Shown piece after piece: positions 1 through 14,251 of a stretch of 64,000 nucleotides of DNA. This stretch comes from Candidatus Symbiopectobacterium endolongispinus. GTDB lineage: Bacteria; Pseudomonadota; Gammaproteobacteria; Enterobacterales; Enterobacteriaceae. Below the pieces are notes generated by a model that was given only the letters and a program-made list of their open reading frames with translations, was not told the DNA's origin and made no database searches. The first letter of the stretch is position 1; each line of letters begins with the position of its first letter. The DNA lies in the NCBI RefSeq assembly GCF_018777385.1, contig NZ_JAFJYB010000001.1, forward strand, positions 62,001 to 126,000. The letters are read 5' to 3'. The translations under genes were made by a program, and so were the position numbers.

Positions 1-1683
1 CATGTTTTCGCTGCTGGTAAAGCCCGCTTCTTCGTCGGCAAACACATAGAGCTCACCGCCGCGTGCGCGCACTTCTTCGATGTTGGATTTCAATTTTTCT
101 AACAGCTCATTGTTGGGCGCAACCACCACAACAGGCATATCCGCATCAATCAACGCCAGCGGGCCGTGCTTCAACTCACCCGCCGCATACGCTTCTGCAT
201 GGATGTAAGAGATCTCTTTAAGCTTCAGCGCTCCTTCCATTGCGATAGGGTACTGATCGCCGCGTCCCAGAAACAACGCATGGTGCTTATCAGAGAAACC
301 TTCTGCCAGAGACTCAATCAGCTTGTCCTGTGACAGCATCTGCTCAATACGCGCAGGCAGCGCTTGCAGACCGTGGACAATATCGTGCTCAATCTGGGCA
401 TCCATACCGCGCAGACGGCCAATACGCGCCACCAGCATCAGCAACACCGTTAACTGGGTGGTAAACGCCTTGGTGGACGCCACGCCAATTTCCGTACCGG
501 CTTTGGTCATCAGCGCCAAATCGGATTCACGAACCAGCGATGATCCTGCCACGTTACAAATAGCCAGCGATCCCAGATACCCCAGCTCTTTGGACAAGCG
601 CAGTGCTGCCAGCGTATCCGCCGTTTCACCGGACTGAGAGAGGGTGATCATCAGGCTATTGGCGCGCACCGCCGGTTTGCGATAGCGGAATTCAGAGGCG
701 ATTTCCACATCACAGGACACACCCGCCAGTGCTTCAAACCAATAACGCGATACCATGCCTGAGTTGTAGGACGTACCGCAGGCAATAATCTGAATATGCT
801 GCACTTTAGCCAGCAGTTCATCCGCTTTTGGACCCAGTTCAGACAGATTCACTTCACAGTGGCTAAAACGCCCTTCCAGGGTGTTTTTGATCGCCAACGG
901 CTGTTCGTAAATCTCTTTCTGCATGTAGTGGCGGTAAGCACCTTTATCACCCGCGTCATAATTGACTTTGGATTCAATCTCTTCGCGTTCAACCAGTTCG
1001 CCCGAGCGGTTGAAAATGCGCACAGTGCGGCGCGTCACTTCAGCCACGTCGCCTTCTTCCAGGAACATAAAGCGGTGGGTCACTGGCAACAGAGCCAGTT
1101 GGTCAGACGCAAGGAAGTTTTCACCGACACCACGGCCAATCACCAGCGGGCTCCCAGAACGGGCAGCCACCAGCAGGCTCGGATCGCGACTGTCCATCAC
1201 TACCATGCCGTAAGCGCCACGCAGTTGAGGGATAACGCGTTTTACCACGTCAACCAGCGCGCCGCCGGTTTGTTGCTGTTCCCAGCGCACCAGGTGCGCA
1301 ACCACTTCGGTATCGGTTTCGGAAACAAAGCGATAGCCACGCCCGATCAGCGTTTCACGCAGCGGTTCATGGTTTTCGATAATGCCGTTGTGAACGATGA
1401 TAATAGGGCCAGAGACGTGCGGGTGCGCATTCTCTTCTGACGGCTCCCCGTGCGTTGCCCAACGGGTATGAGAAATGCCCGTACCTCCCGCCAGCGGATG
1501 CTCTTCCACCGCTTGCGCCAGCATCTGCACCTTACCCAAGCGACGTACGCGGGCAACGTGCCCCTCTGCGTCAACCACCGCCAACCCCGCAGAGTCATAA
1601 CCACGGTACTCAAGGCGGCGAAGCCCTTCTAACAGAATTTCAGAAATATCGCGTTGCGCAACTGCGCCTACAATTCCACACAT
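1..1683 (-). CDS. glmS: Glucosamine-6-phosphate synthase (isomerizing), 3' end outside window
   Basis: Converts fructose-6-phosphate plus glutamine to glucosamine-6-phosphate, the entry step to UDP-GlcNAc for peptidoglycan and LPS (cytoplasm). The frame opens [12 protein letters not shown], leaving Cys2 as the N-terminal nucleophile of the class II glutamine amidotransferase domain; the two sugar-isomerase (SIS) domains follow. 561 codons are present; the last 48 or so of the usual 609 lie beyond the window edge. I read the frame codon by codon and found no stop. It follows glmU in the same direction after 179 bp, the usual glmUS transcript order. In relatives glmS is controlled by the sRNA GlmZ acting in this leader; I could not verify the pairing site. 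Confidence 0.97.
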   Translation of the reverse strand, partial: MCGIVGAVAQRDISEILLEGLRRLEYRGYDSAGLAVVDAEGHVARVRRLGKVQMLAQAVEEHPLAGGTGISHTRWATHGEPSEENAHPHVSGPIIIVHNGIIENHEPLRETLIGRGYRFVSETDTEVVAHLVRWEQQQTGGALVDVVKRVIPQLRGAYGMVVMDSRDPSLLVAARSGSPLVIGRGVGENFLASDQLALLPVTHRFMFLEEGDVAEVTRRTVRIFNRSGELVEREEIESKVNYDAGDKGAYRHYMQKEIYEQPLAIKNTLEGRFSHCEVNLSELGPKADELLAKVQHIQIIACGTSYNSGMVSRYWFEALAGVSCDVEIASEFRYRKPAVRANSLMITLSQSGETADTLAALRLSKELGYLGSLAICNVAGSSLVRESDLALMTKAGTEIGVASTKAFTTQLTVLLMLVARIGRLRGMDAQIEHDIVHGLQALPARIEQMLSQDKLIESLAEGFSDKHHALFLGRGDQYPIAMEGALKLKEISYIHAEAYAAGELKHGPLALIDADMPVVVVAPNNELLEKLKSNIEEVRARGGELYVFADEEAGFTSSENM

Positions 1684-1862
1684 GGATGTGTATTCCTATA
1701 CGCGTGACATATTGTGTCACTTTCGACATCTTAGACCTGATCGTGCCGGTTTTTCCGGCGTCCCCGAGCCTTGTAGAGAGTTGGGGATTATTATGTTTTG
1801 CGTAGTGCTTTAGCCTAAAACACTGTGCAAAACCGCCTCCACGAAATGGGAGGCGACATCAC
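1684..1862 (-). other. glmU-glmS intergenic leader
   Basis: No gene. It holds an inverted repeat (CGCCTCC at 1834-1840 against GGAGGCG at 1849-1855) just after glmU, and a GC-rich stretch near 1747-1760 that can also fold. In Enterobacterales the glmUS transcript is processed between the two genes and the glmS leader is the target of the sRNA GlmZ. That role is inferred here from position only. Confidence 0.4.
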
Positions 1863-3236
1863 TTATTTTTTCTTAACGGGCCGCGCCCAACCTGAAATAT
1901 GACGCTGTTTTACCCGGCTTATCACCAGCGCATTATCTTCCACATCGCGCGTTACCGTGGTACCAGCACCGATGGTCACGCCACTGGCTACGGTCACAGG
2001 GGCCACCAGTTGACTGTCAGAGCCGACAAACACCCGATCGCCAATCACAGTTTTGTGCTTGTTGGCACCGTCATAATTACAGGTGATGGTGCCTGCACCA
2101 ATATTCACATCATCACCAATTTCCGCATCGCCAAGATAGGTCAAATGGCCTGCTTTGGAACCTTTGCCCAAACGCGCCTTTTTCAACTCAACAAAATTGC
2201 CAACGTGTGCACCCTGTGCCAGCTCGGCCCCCGGTCGCAGGCGCGCAAAGGGCCCTACCGTACACTCAGCGTCCAAAACCGCATTTTCTAACACGGTGTA
2301 CGGGCTTAGGACACAGTCATCACCGATCACGCTGTCTTTGATGATACAGCCCGCACCAATCTCAACCCGATTCCCTAATGAGACCTGGCCTTCAATGATC
2401 ACATTAGCATCAATACTCACATCACGTCCGTGGGTTAATGTCCCACGCAGATCAAAACGAGAGGGATCGAATAACATGACGCCCGCCAGCAGCAACTTAT
2501 TGGCCTGTTCCCGCTGATAGACACGTTCCAGCGTCGCCAGTTGCAGGCGGTTATTAACCCCTTCCACTTCGCTCAGATTATCAGGATGTACAGCTTCAAC
2601 ACGGCGGCCTTCTGAAGCAGCCATAGCGATAATGTCAGTGATGTAATACTCGCCTTGCGCGTTGTTATTGTTTAACTGGCTCAGCCAGCGTTTCAGATCC
2701 TGACCGTTTGCTGCCAGAATGCCAGTGTTGATTTCGTTAATCTGACGCTGCTGTTCCGTCGCGTCCTTGTGCTCGACAATCCCGACCACAGACCCGTTAT
2801 CATCGCGCACAATGCGGCCATAACCGGTGGGGTCGTCCAGTTTCACTATCAGAAGCGCAATGCCGCCCTGTGGCTTATCCACCAGCAAGCGCGCCAGCGT
2901 GGCGGGTGATATCAAAGGAACATCACCGTACAGCATCAGAATATCTTCATCATCAGCAAAAAACGGCGCCGCCTGCTGCATGGCGTGCCCGGTGCCGAGT
3001 TGTTCCGCTTGCAGAACCCAATTCAAATCCGGGTTGGTTAACCTGTCTTTCAGTAAATCGCCATCGTGTCCGTAGACCAAATGCACCTGTTTGGCACCCG
3101 TTTCCATAGCCGCATCAATCAAATGCTGAACCATCGGCTTGCCAGCGAGCGGATGAAGTACTTTTGGTAGATCGGAATACATACGTGTTCCTTTGCCAGC
3201 GGCAAGGATAACCACGCTCATGACACTGTTAGACAT
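1863..3236 (-). CDS. glmU: Bifunctional UDP-GlcNAc pyrophosphorylase / GlcN-1-P acetyltransferase
   Basis: Makes UDP-GlcNAc from glucosamine-1-phosphate in two steps: acetyl transfer, then uridylyl transfer. The N-terminal nucleotidyltransferase domain shows the LAAGKGTRM signature at residues 11-19. The C-terminal third is a left-handed beta helix of hexapeptide repeats (for example [14 protein letters not shown]). I start at MSNSVMSVV (3236), giving 457 residues against 456 in E. coli; an upstream ATG at 3269 would add 11 residues that do not belong to the family. Intact and expected to be essential. Upstream of glmS in the same direction; in many relatives it sits just beyond the ATP synthase operon, as here apart from the inserted pectinase gene. 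Confidence 0.97.
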   Translation of the reverse strand: MSNSVMSVVILAAGKGTRMYSDLPKVLHPLAGKPMVQHLIDAAMETGAKQVHLVYGHDGDLLKDRLTNPDLNWVLQAEQLGTGHAMQQAAPFFADDEDILMLYGDVPLISPATLARLLVDKPQGGIALLIVKLDDPTGYGRIVRDDNGSVVGIVEHKDATEQQRQINEINTGILAANGQDLKRWLSQLNNNNAQGEYYITDIIAMAASEGRRVEAVHPDNLSEVEGVNNRLQLATLERVYQREQANKLLLAGVMLFDPSRFDLRGTLTHGRDVSIDANVIIEGQVSLGNRVEIGAGCIIKDSVIGDDCVLSPYTVLENAVLDAECTVGPFARLRPGAELAQGAHVGNFVELKKARLGKGSKAGHLTYLGDAEIGDDVNIGAGTITCNYDGANKHKTVIGDRVFVGSDSQLVAPVTVASGVTIGAGTTVTRDVEDNALVISRVKQRHISGWARPVKKK

Positions 3237-3507
3237 GCACCACCCTGATGAAACGAATTGATAACCCACGGATTCAATTGGATGAAAGTAAACCCGTTAT
3301 CGCTGCGGATTACTACATATTTTTCAACGAAAAATACCACAATGCCGCGCGAGGCAAGAAAAAAGTGTACCCAAGTCTAAACCTTACTGGTGGTTTTTTT
3401 AATTCATCTTTTCCGAAAAAATGGCTAAAACGCGACGGCGGATAGTGAATTCAGGTTTCAGGAAAAACAGACTTTTGTTTTATATATTTCCATTTATGAC
3501 AAACACA

Positions 3508-3526
3508 AAAGAAACAGCGTTTCATT
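3508..3526. promoter_or_regulatory. KdgR operator upstream of the PL9 pectinase gene
   Basis: The sequence AAAGAAACAGCGTTTCATT matches the KdgR consensus AATRAAAYRNYRTTTYATT at 18 of 19 positions, with a perfect GAAAC-AGC-GTTTC core. KdgR is the IclR-family repressor of pectin catabolism in soft-rot enterobacteria. The box ends 49 bp before the start codon at 3576, where a repressor would block transcription. The remaining part of 3237-3575, between divergent glmU and this gene, is AT-rich promoter sequence without another gene. Confidence 0.8.
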
Positions 3527-3575
3527 TGTGTCATCATAGCCCCACAACTCAATAAACAATACCCAAGGGGATACA

Positions 3576-5778
3576 ATGAAACTAAGTGCTTTACGGCTTG
3601 CCACGGTAGCCCTGGCGCCGTCCTTTCTGTTCCTTAGCATAACTGCACACGCAACTGAACAACCCGCTCCGGTATGGCACAGCATAGCCTTCGGCCAATC
3701 GACCGACGTTAACTTCTCCTCCAACGTTCTGCCGGAAAAAATTGGCGTTAACGATGTCACCATCAACGGCAAAAAACTGACGGTTGACGATAAGGCCGAC
3801 CTCTCAGCGCCGATCACCATAGAGAGCCGCGGCGGTAAAATCGCCAACACGCACGATGGGCTAACCTTCTTCTACACTACGCTACCTGCCAATGTGAACT
3901 TTACCTTGCAAGCAACCGTGACCGTCGATCAGTTTGGCCCCGAAAATGGCGCTAAACCGGCCGCACAGGAAGGGGCTGGGATTCTGGTGCGCGACATTAT
4001 TGGAGCACCGCGTCAAAATCCGTTGAAGGAAGGCTATGGGGGGTTCCCTGCTGCTTCCAACATGGTGATGAATGCCATCTCTCATGACACAGGATAAGAA
4101 ATCCCATACGGAAGTCCGGTTGCAAGCCATTGTGCGTAACGGTGTGCTGCAACCGTGTGGTAACGCGGGTGCCAAGATCACCAAGACCAATATTCAGGAA
4201 AAAATTAACCTGGAACAGACTCCTTCTTTCCGTATGAAGGTGGAACGTACCAACGACGGTTTTGTGACATCCTATGCGCCCAAAGACAGCGACAACTGGG
4301 TAAGCAAAGACGTGAAAGGGGCGGACCTCGTCACCAAACTGGATAAAGATCATTACTATGTGGGCTTCTTCGCATCACGTAACGCCAAAATCACTGTCAG
4401 TGATGCGCAGTTGACGACGTCTCCGGCACAAACAAAAGCGTCGCCGGAATTCAAATTTGCCGCATTTGCCCCAGTATTGCAGGTGATGTCCTCGACCAAG
4501 AGCGCGAGCGATAACTATGACGTGCAACTGCGTGCCAACTATGCCGGTACCGTTACCATCACTCAGGGCGATAAAGCGCTTGGCGCAGCACATACCGTTA
4601 AAGCCGGTGAGACGCTAAGCGTTCCTGCCAAGCTGAGCGCAGGCAGTGACTTCAAAATCGTTTATCTGCCGACAGAAGGCGATGATAAAGCAGAAAAAGA
4701 AGCAACGTTCAGCGTAGAGAAAGTCAAACTGGCCGATGCCAAAAATGTCTATGTTTCTGCGCAAGGTCAGGCAAGCAACGATGGCAGCAAAGCTGCCCCG
4801 TTATATTTCGCAACCGCTATTAACGTATTGCCAGCAGGAGCAACCTTATGACTAGCAGACGGCGATTACAGTGCTTCTTCCATTCCCGTCAGCGCCAGCG
4901 GCAGCCAGAAAGCATCGAAAAAACTGTTCGCTCAGGGCAAAAAAGCAGTGATTCACGGCCTGCAACTGAATACCAGCCATTGGCATGTGAAAGGCGTCGA
5001 AATCACTGAGAAGCCGTTCCGTATCGAAGGCAGCTACAACACCATCGAACAAGTACTGGCGCACCATTGTGACGACACAGGGATTCAGGTTTCTTCTTCC
5101 GGTGACGTAGGCCGTCCGCTGTAGGCAAGTCACAACCTGATTCTGAACTCAGAATCACACAGCAACCAGGATCCTGGCAAAATCAACGCCGACGGTTTTG
5201 CGGTGAAAATGCGCGTGGGTGAAGGCAACGTGATTCGCGGTGCATTCTCTCACAACAACATCGACGATGGTTTTGACCTGTTCAACAAGATTGAAGACGG
5301 CGCTAACGGCGTTGTGGTGATCGAGAATTCAATTGCCATGAACAACACCAGCAACGGCTTCAAAATGGGTGGCGAAGGTCAGCCGGTTGCGCACAAAGTG
5401 AAAAACAGCATCGCTGTTGGCAACCAACTGGATGGTTTTACTGATAACTTCAACCCCGGCGCGCTGGTGGTAGAAAACAACACGGCGCTGGATAACCAAC
5501 GCTTCAACTTTATTTTCCGTCCAAGTCCTTACTCTGGCCCGGAAAAACAAGGTGTGTTTAAAAACAACATCTCCCTGAAAACCCAAGAAGGCAAGTACGA
5601 CGACGCCGTGGTGGGTAACGTGGACAACAGCAACTTCTTTATCAAAGACGGTCGCTCTGTTAACGCTCAGGGAAAAGAGATAACCGTGAAGAACTTTGTC
5701 TCCGTTAAAGTACCGGAAACGTTCGCACGCGATGAGAAAGGTAACCTGGTACTGGGTGATTTCCTCAAAAAGAAATGA
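3576..5778 (+). pseudogene. pelX: PL9 exopolygalacturonate lyase (PelX-like), broken
   Basis: Relict of a secreted family-9 polysaccharide lyase that cleaves polygalacturonate from chain ends. It has a clear signal peptide (about residues 1-26, ending ITAHA). A large N-terminal region is followed by a C-terminal parallel beta helix with PL9-type Asn/Asp-rich turns (NADGFAVKM, NNIDDGFDLF, NTSNGFKMGG). Three lesions interrupt about 733 codons. One inserted base near 4081-4086 shifts the frame. TGA at 4849-4851 stops the second frame. TAG at 5122-5124 lies in RPL-stop-ASHN, where a Trp codon is the likely ancestor. Each remaining piece still reads as good PL9 sequence, so the decay is recent. 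A near-perfect KdgR box precedes it. I infer PelX rather than the shorter PelL from its length. Confidence 0.88.
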
Positions 5779-5798
5779 TTGACTGAAAAAACCCGAAT

Positions 5799-5822
5799 AA
5801 GCGGCGGGTTATCCCGCCGCTT
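5799..5822. terminator. Hairpin after the PL9 gene
   Basis: AAGCGGCGGG / CCCGCCGCTT stem with loop TTAT, 20 bp after the PL9 stop codon. An A run upstream (5786-5791) becomes a T run on the minus strand, so it could end transcripts from either side. Confidence 0.6.
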
Positions 5823-5850
5823 AGGTTGCTGACAAACGGCCTTACTCCCA

Positions 5851-5936
5851 TCGTCATTCCCATGCAGGCAGCAATCTGTCACAGGCTAAACGCGTTTATT
5901 CTCACAGAGATCCCCGGCTTTCGCCGAGAATGACGA
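5851..5936. repeat. Small palindromic element with TCGTCATTC ends
   Basis: An 86-bp intergenic segment is bounded by the inverted repeat TCGTCATTC (5851-5859) and GAATGACGA (5928-5936), with further partial complementarity inside (CCCATGC, GATCCCCGGCTTTCG). Small palindromes with CGTCATTCC ends are common dispersed non-coding repeats in proteobacteria. Only this one copy is visible here, so repeat status is inference. Confidence 0.35.
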
Positions 5937-5988
5937 GAGTGGGGCCGAGGGTAACGTGGGGCAAAGTGACTTTGTCATCAGCTTGAAC

Positions 5989-6012
5989 GGCGGGAATAAT
6001 CCCGCCATTTTT
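5989..6012 (+). terminator. Rho-independent terminator, plus strand
   Basis: GGCGGG (5989-5994), six-base loop, CCCGCC (6001-6006), then ATTTTTT. It lies between the PL9 gene and the convergent ATP synthase operon. Confidence 0.65.
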
Positions 6013-6020
6013 TGTCTATA

Positions 6021-6052
6021 AAAAAAGGCCGATCGCTAGATCGGCCTTTTTT
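6021..6052. terminator. Terminator of the ATP synthase operon
   Basis: Perfect 14-bp stem AAAAAAGGCCGATC / GATCGGCCTTTTTT with loop GCTA, 15 bp beyond the atpC stop. The A/T tails make it work in both directions; its main role is presumably to end the atp transcript (minus strand). Confidence 0.8.
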
Positions 6053-6066
6053 ACTGAATGCGCAAG

Positions 6067-6486
6067 TTACATCGCTTTTTTAGTCAGCTCAATAACACGC
6101 AGCTTCGCAATCGCTTTCGACAATTCTGCGGAAGCCTGTGCGAAATCCACATCGCCATGCGAATTGCGAATGTGATCTTCCGCTTTACGCTTGGACTCCA
6201 GCGCGCGCGCTTCATCAAGGTCCTGCCCACGGATGGCGGTATCGGACAGCACGGTCACGGAGTTCGGTTGCACCTCAAGGACGCCGCCGGACAGATAGAT
6301 ATACTCTTCTTCACCGTGTTGCTTAACGATACGCACCATACCAGGTTTAATGGCAGTGAGCAGTGGGGCGTGGCCAGGGTAGATACCCAGTTTGCCCTCA
6401 CTCCCCGTCACCTGGATCTTTTGCACCAGGCCGGAGAACATTTCCTGTTCTGCGCTAACGACATCCAGATAGTAAGTCATAGCCAT
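6067..6486 (-). CDS. atpC: ATP synthase F1 epsilon subunit
   Basis: Epsilon subunit of the F1Fo ATP synthase, part of the central stalk; its C-terminal helices can inhibit ATP hydrolysis. The 139-residue product has the N-terminal beta-sandwich ([26 protein letters not shown]) and the C-terminal helical hairpin ([16 protein letters not shown]), the usual length. Last gene of the operon, 19 bp after atpD, followed by the strong terminator at 6021-6052. Intact. Confidence 0.97.
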   Translation of the reverse strand: MAMTYYLDVVSAEQEMFSGLVQKIQVTGSEGKLGIYPGHAPLLTAIKPGMVRIVKQHGEEEYIYLSGGVLEVQPNSVTVLSDTAIRGQDLDEARALESKRKAEDHIRNSHGDVDFAQASAELSKAIAKLRVIELTKKAM

Positions 6487-6505
6487 ATCAACCTCCTAAC
6501 AGACG

Positions 6506-8784
<2,279 letters not shown>

Positions 8785-8836
8785 CTTTGCATCTCCTCAA
8801 CGCCAGTAGGCCTGCCATCAGGCAGGCCTACTGGCG

Positions 8837-10378
8837 TTACCAGGACTGGGTTGCCTTGAAGGTATCAAGGATAGTTTTGAACTTACCCTCGATCTCATCG
8901 TTATAAGCACCAGTCTGGTCGATTTGTTGCAGAAGATCGCCGTGTTCGCGGTCGGCATACGCCAACAGCGCCGCTTCGAAGCTGCCTACTTTCGCCAGTT
9001 CAACATCAGCCAGATAGCCACGTTCAGCGGCGAACAGCACCAGAGACTGCTGCGCAACCAACATCGGCGCATACTGTTTCTGTTTCAGCAGTTCAGTTAC
9101 TTTCTGACCATGATTCAGCTGCTTACGCGTTGCATCATCCAGATCCGAAGCGAACTGGGAGAACGCTGCCAGTTCACGATACTGCGCCAGTGCGGTACGA
9201 ATACCACCGGACAGTTTCTTCATGATCTTGGTCTGCGCTGCACCACCCACGCGGGATACGGAAATCCCAGGGTTAACCGCAGGACGGATACCGGCGTTGA
9301 ACAGGTTCGATTCCAGGAAGATCTGACCATCGGTAATCGAGATTACGTTGGTCGGAACAAACGCGGAAACGTCACCCGCCTGAGTTTCGATGATCGGCAG
9401 CGCCGTCAATGAACCGGTTTTCCCTTTAACTTCACCTTTGGTAAACGCTTCTACGTAATCGGCGTTAACGCGTGCCGCGCGCTCCAGCAAACGGGAGTGG
9501 AGGTAGAAAACGTCACCTGGATAAGCTTCACGACCTGGCGGACGACGGAGCAGCAGGGAAATTTGACGATAAGCGACGGCCTGTTTGGACAAGTCATCGT
9601 AAATGATCAGTGCATCTTCACCGCGGTCACGGAAGTATTCACCCATCGCACAACCGGCATACGGAGCCAGATATTGCAGTGCGGCAGATTCAGACGCCGT
9701 TGCGACCACAACAATGGTGTTGGCCAATGCGCCGTGCTCTTCCAGTTTACGCACCACGTTGGAGATAGTGGAAGCTTTCTGGCCGATGGCAACGTACACG
9801 CACTTGATGCCAGAATCGCGCTGGTTGATGATGGCGTCGATAGCCAGTGCGGTTTTACCCGTCTGACGGTCGCCGATGATCAATTCACGCTGACCACGAC
9901 CAATCGGGATCATGGCGTCAACGGACTTGTAGCCCGTCTGTACCGGCTGATCAACGGATTGACGCTCGATAACGCCCGGTGCGATCGCTTCTACCGGAGA
10001 GAACCCTTCGTTCTCAACCGGGCCTTTGCCGTCGATAGGTGCACCCAGGGTGTTCACCACGCGGCCCAGCAGACCACGGCCAACCGGCACTTCCAGAATA
10101 CGGCCGGTACACTTGACCTTCATGCCTTCGGCGAGGTCAGCGTACGGACCCATCACCACCGCACCAACAGAGTCGCGCTCCAGGTTCAGGGCGATAGCGT
10201 AGCGGTTGTCGGGCAGGGAGATCATCTCCCCCTGCATCACATCGGCCAGGCCGTGTACGCGAATGATCCCGTCACTGACGGAAACAATAGTACCTTCATT
10301 GTGAGCTTCGCTCACCACATTGAACTGAGCAATGCGCTGCTTGATCAGTTCGCTGATTTCGGTGGAATTCAGTTGCAT
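8837..10378 (-). CDS. atpA: ATP synthase F1 alpha subunit
   Basis: Non-catalytic nucleotide-binding alpha subunit of F1. The 513-residue protein equals the E. coli length. Visible motifs are the P-loop GDRQTGKTA near residue 170, the signature [13 protein letters not shown], and the N-terminal helix [15 protein letters not shown] that contacts the delta subunit. 12 bp after atpH. No stop or frameshift. Confidence 0.98.
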   Translation of the reverse strand: MQLNSTEISELIKQRIAQFNVVSEAHNEGTIVSVSDGIIRVHGLADVMQGEMISLPDNRYAIALNLERDSVGAVVMGPYADLAEGMKVKCTGRILEVPVGRGLLGRVVNTLGAPIDGKGPVENEGFSPVEAIAPGVIERQSVDQPVQTGYKSVDAMIPIGRGQRELIIGDRQTGKTALAIDAIINQRDSGIKCVYVAIGQKASTISNVVRKLEEHGALANTIVVVATASESAALQYLAPYAGCAMGEYFRDRGEDALIIYDDLSKQAVAYRQISLLLRRPPGREAYPGDVFYLHSRLLERAARVNADYVEAFTKGEVKGKTGSLTALPIIETQAGDVSAFVPTNVISITDGQIFLESNLFNAGIRPAVNPGISVSRVGGAAQTKIMKKLSGGIRTALAQYRELAAFSQFASDLDDATRKQLNHGQKVTELLKQKQYAPMLVAQQSLVLFAAERGYLADVELAKVGSFEAALLAYADREHGDLLQQIDQTGAYNDEIEGKFKTILDTFKATQSW

Positions 10379-10390
10379 GCTCCAGTCCCC

Positions 10391-10924
10391 TTAAGACTGC
10401 AAGACGTCTGCGAGGCGTTCCAGACGGCCGCGAATGCTGCCATCTATCACCATATCGCCCGCGCGGATCACCACGCCTGCGACAACAGACTTATCAATTT
10501 TGCAATTCAGCTTCACTTTGCGTGACAGGCGTTTTTCCATGGCGGAAGTAATCTTGTCCAGCTGCGGTTCACTCAGTGCGCTCGCGGAGGTGACTTCGAC
10601 GTCAACCGTCGACTCCTGCGCGGCGCGGAGTTGCGCAAACTGTTCCAGAACTTCAGGAAGCACCAGTAAACGCCCATTTTCCGCCATCACCTTAATCAGG
10701 TTCTGGCCGGGCTCATCCAGCTGATCGCCACACACGTCAATGAAGGTGCTCGCCAGCAGATTCGGTGCCATAGCACCAGACAGCAGAGCGGCAACCTGTT
10801 CATTGCGTGTGACTTCAGCGGCAAACGCCAGCATGTTCTGCCAGCGTTCAACGGCCTGATGTTCAACCGCAAAGTCAAAAGCTGCTTTGGCGTAGGGGCG
10901 AGCTACCGTGACAAATTCAGACAT
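10391..10924 (-). CDS. atpH: ATP synthase F1 delta subunit
   Basis: Peripheral-stalk subunit delta, linking F1 to the b dimer. The 177-residue product has the N-terminal helical bundle ([16 protein letters not shown]) and the C-terminal signature region with [20 protein letters not shown]. Same length as in E. coli and intact. It lies 14 bp downstream of atpF. Confidence 0.96.
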   Translation of the reverse strand: MSEFVTVARPYAKAAFDFAVEHQAVERWQNMLAFAAEVTRNEQVAALLSGAMAPNLLASTFIDVCGDQLDEPGQNLIKVMAENGRLLVLPEVLEQFAQLRAAQESTVDVEVTSASALSEPQLDKITSAMEKRLSRKVKLNCKIDKSVVAGVVIRAGDMVIDGSIRGRLERLADVLQS

Positions 10925-10938
10925 CGGCCCCTCCCTCC

Positions 10939-11409
10939 TTACAGTTCAGCGACCAGTTTATCAACGATGTCGCTGTTAGCAGTTTCATCCACGGAACGTT
11001 CAATAATCTTCTCGGCACCGGCAATCGCCAGCATGGCAACCTGTTTACGCAGCTCTTCACGAGCACGTTTACGTTCGGCTTCAATTTCAGCCTGCGCCTG
11101 CGCCACGATTTTGCTACGTTCAGCTTCTGCTTCCGCTTTGGCCTCATCCAGGATCTGAGCACGGCGTTTATTGGCTTGCTCGACGATCACCTGAGCTTCC
11201 GCTTTGGCTTTTTTCAGCTGATCGGTGGCATTGGCCTGCGCTAAGTTCAAATCTTTTTTGGCACGTTCCGCAGAAGCCAAACCGTCAGCAATCTCTTCCT
11301 GACGCTTCTCGATGGCAGCCATTAACGGCGGCCATACAAACTTCATGCAAAACCAGACAAACAGGACGAACGCAATGGCTTGGCCGAGGATTGTTGCATT
11401 AATATTCAC
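10939..11409 (-). CDS. atpF: ATP synthase Fo b subunit
   Basis: Peripheral-stalk b subunit. It has 156 residues: one N-terminal membrane helix (residues about 5-25, [19 protein letters not shown]) followed by a long Ala/Glu/Lys-rich amphipathic helix that dimerises. Length and sequence are as in relatives. Downstream of atpE by 60 bp. Intact. Confidence 0.96.
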   Translation of the reverse strand: MNINATILGQAIAFVLFVWFCMKFVWPPLMAAIEKRQEEIADGLASAERAKKDLNLAQANATDQLKKAKAEAQVIVEQANKRRAQILDEAKAEAEAERSKIVAQAQAEIEAERKRAREELRKQVAMLAIAGAEKIIERSVDETANSDIVDKLVAEL

Positions 11410-11469
11410 AGCACAATGCCTCTTTTAAGTTAAATGATTGATGTTAAATACCTAACCGGCGATACCGGG

Positions 11470-11727
<258 letters not shown>

Positions 11728-11759
11728 TTAGTTAGAACGTTATTGTGTTGAAAGAAAAA

Positions 11760-12947
<1,188 letters not shown>

Positions 12948-12979
12948 TCATTCCTTTTCCAAAGGCTGACTGACGTCGT

Positions 12980-13008
12980 ATAAAACTGCCTTTATTCCAT
13001 CAAGTCAA
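12980..13008 (-). promoter_or_regulatory. Candidate atp operon promoter
   Basis: On the minus strand TTGACT (complement of 13003-13008), a 17-bp spacer and TTTTAT (complement of 12980-12985) lie about 45 bp upstream of atpI. This matches a sigma-70 promoter and the position of the main atp promoter in relatives. Confidence 0.4.
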
Positions 13009-13547
13009 GCGGCAAAAAACGAGCAAATTATACGGTTCACGCCTGCGAATTCAATTGATAAGTAGCAAAAAGGTGAACAATAATTTAAATCTCTTATTCA
13101 AGCTCTATTTTTACTAACAATCGAGGCGGCAGCCGCGGCCCGTAAGCCTTTCAATAACCCGATAATATGTGATATCAATCACATAAAAATGACATATAGG
13201 CTTTATATCAGATCTGATTTTTTTAAGTCTTTAGCAAAAATAGCTATTTATCTTAATTAAATTCAAATAGTTAAATAACGACTCTTTTTAAAACGCCCTA
13301 AAAACATCCCGTGCACTGCGTATTAACATTATTTTTTTATTTCTTTAACATCTGGGTTTTTCATCTGCAATCAACAACGGCAATTAATTTCTCTGGTTAC
13401 TATTCGAAGAAAAACAAATAGCGTGCAAGGTTGCCAGGTTTTGTAAAAAAATGGTGATCGGTGTCCATTTTTCCGCAGATAATACCCTTCAGACTTAAAA
13501 GGTATCTCTGATACAATTAGTTATAATTTATTTGATAAAACGCAAAA
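13009..13547. other. AT-rich gap between rsmG and the atp promoter
   Basis: No gene or credible ORF. The 540 bp are strongly AT-rich, as in the equivalent E. coli gap between gidB and atpI, with no terminator-like hairpin or repeat that I can support. Confidence 0.5.
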
Positions 13548-14165
13548 TTAGTTTGGTTTAAGAATCACTAAATGCCGTTCACCGTCCAGTTCAGGCACCT
13601 CTAAACGCACAATACGCTCTACCGCTATCGACGTAGGCAATGCGGCTAATTCTTCTGGCACTACCCCTTTCAGGGCATAAAAGCGTCCGGTTGCCGGTGC
13701 AGGCAGGTGTTTGCACCACTCCAGCATATCAAGCAAAGAGGCAAAAGCGCGGCTGATAACGCCATCGAAAGGCGGCTCAGCAGTGAATTCCTCGATCCGC
13801 GACTGCACTGGAAAGACATTATCCAGCTTGAGTTCATGCTGAACCTGACGCAGAAAACGCACACGTTTTCCCAGGCTATCCAGCAGAGTGAATGACGCTG
13901 AGGGGCGTACAATAGCCAGTGGAATACCCGGCAATCCCGGTCCGGTACCCACATCGATAAACCGCTCGCCCTGCAAATGCGGCTCAACCACGATGCTATC
14001 CATGATATGCCGTACCAGCATCTCCTGCGGGTCGCGCACTGACGTGAGATTATAGGCCTTGTTCCACTTGTGCAGCATTTCGACATACTGGATTAGCGAA
14101 TTTTTTTGTTGTTCACTGACCAAAATGCCAGCCCGCTGCAACAGAGCGTCTAATTTGTGTTTCAC
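13548..14165 (-). CDS. rsmG: 16S rRNA m7G527 methyltransferase
   Basis: Methylates G527 of 16S rRNA at N7 with S-adenosylmethionine. The SAM-binding motif [10 protein letters not shown] and the following [16 protein letters not shown] stretch are present. I choose the GTG at 14165 ([13 protein letters not shown]), giving 205 residues against 207 in E. coli. Longer readings from upstream ATGs add about 42 residues that overlap the mnmG 3' end region and lack family similarity. Downstream of mnmG in the same direction, the conserved gidA-gidB pair. Intact. Confidence 0.94.
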   Translation of the reverse strand: MKHKLDALLQRAGILVSEQQKNSLIQYVEMLHKWNKAYNLTSVRDPQEMLVRHIMDSIVVEPHLQGERFIDVGTGPGLPGIPLAIVRPSASFTLLDSLGKRVRFLRQVQHELKLDNVFPVQSRIEEFTAEPPFDGVISRAFASLLDMLEWCKHLPAPATGRFYALKGVVPEELAALPTSIAVERIVRLEVPELDGERHLVILKPN

Positions 14166-14251
14166 TCGCTTACCCTGCCATATCTGATGAAACGTGGCTG
14201 CCAGGAACAGCCACAAAATGACACACCGTAGTGCACTCTCTGTATCGGTTA

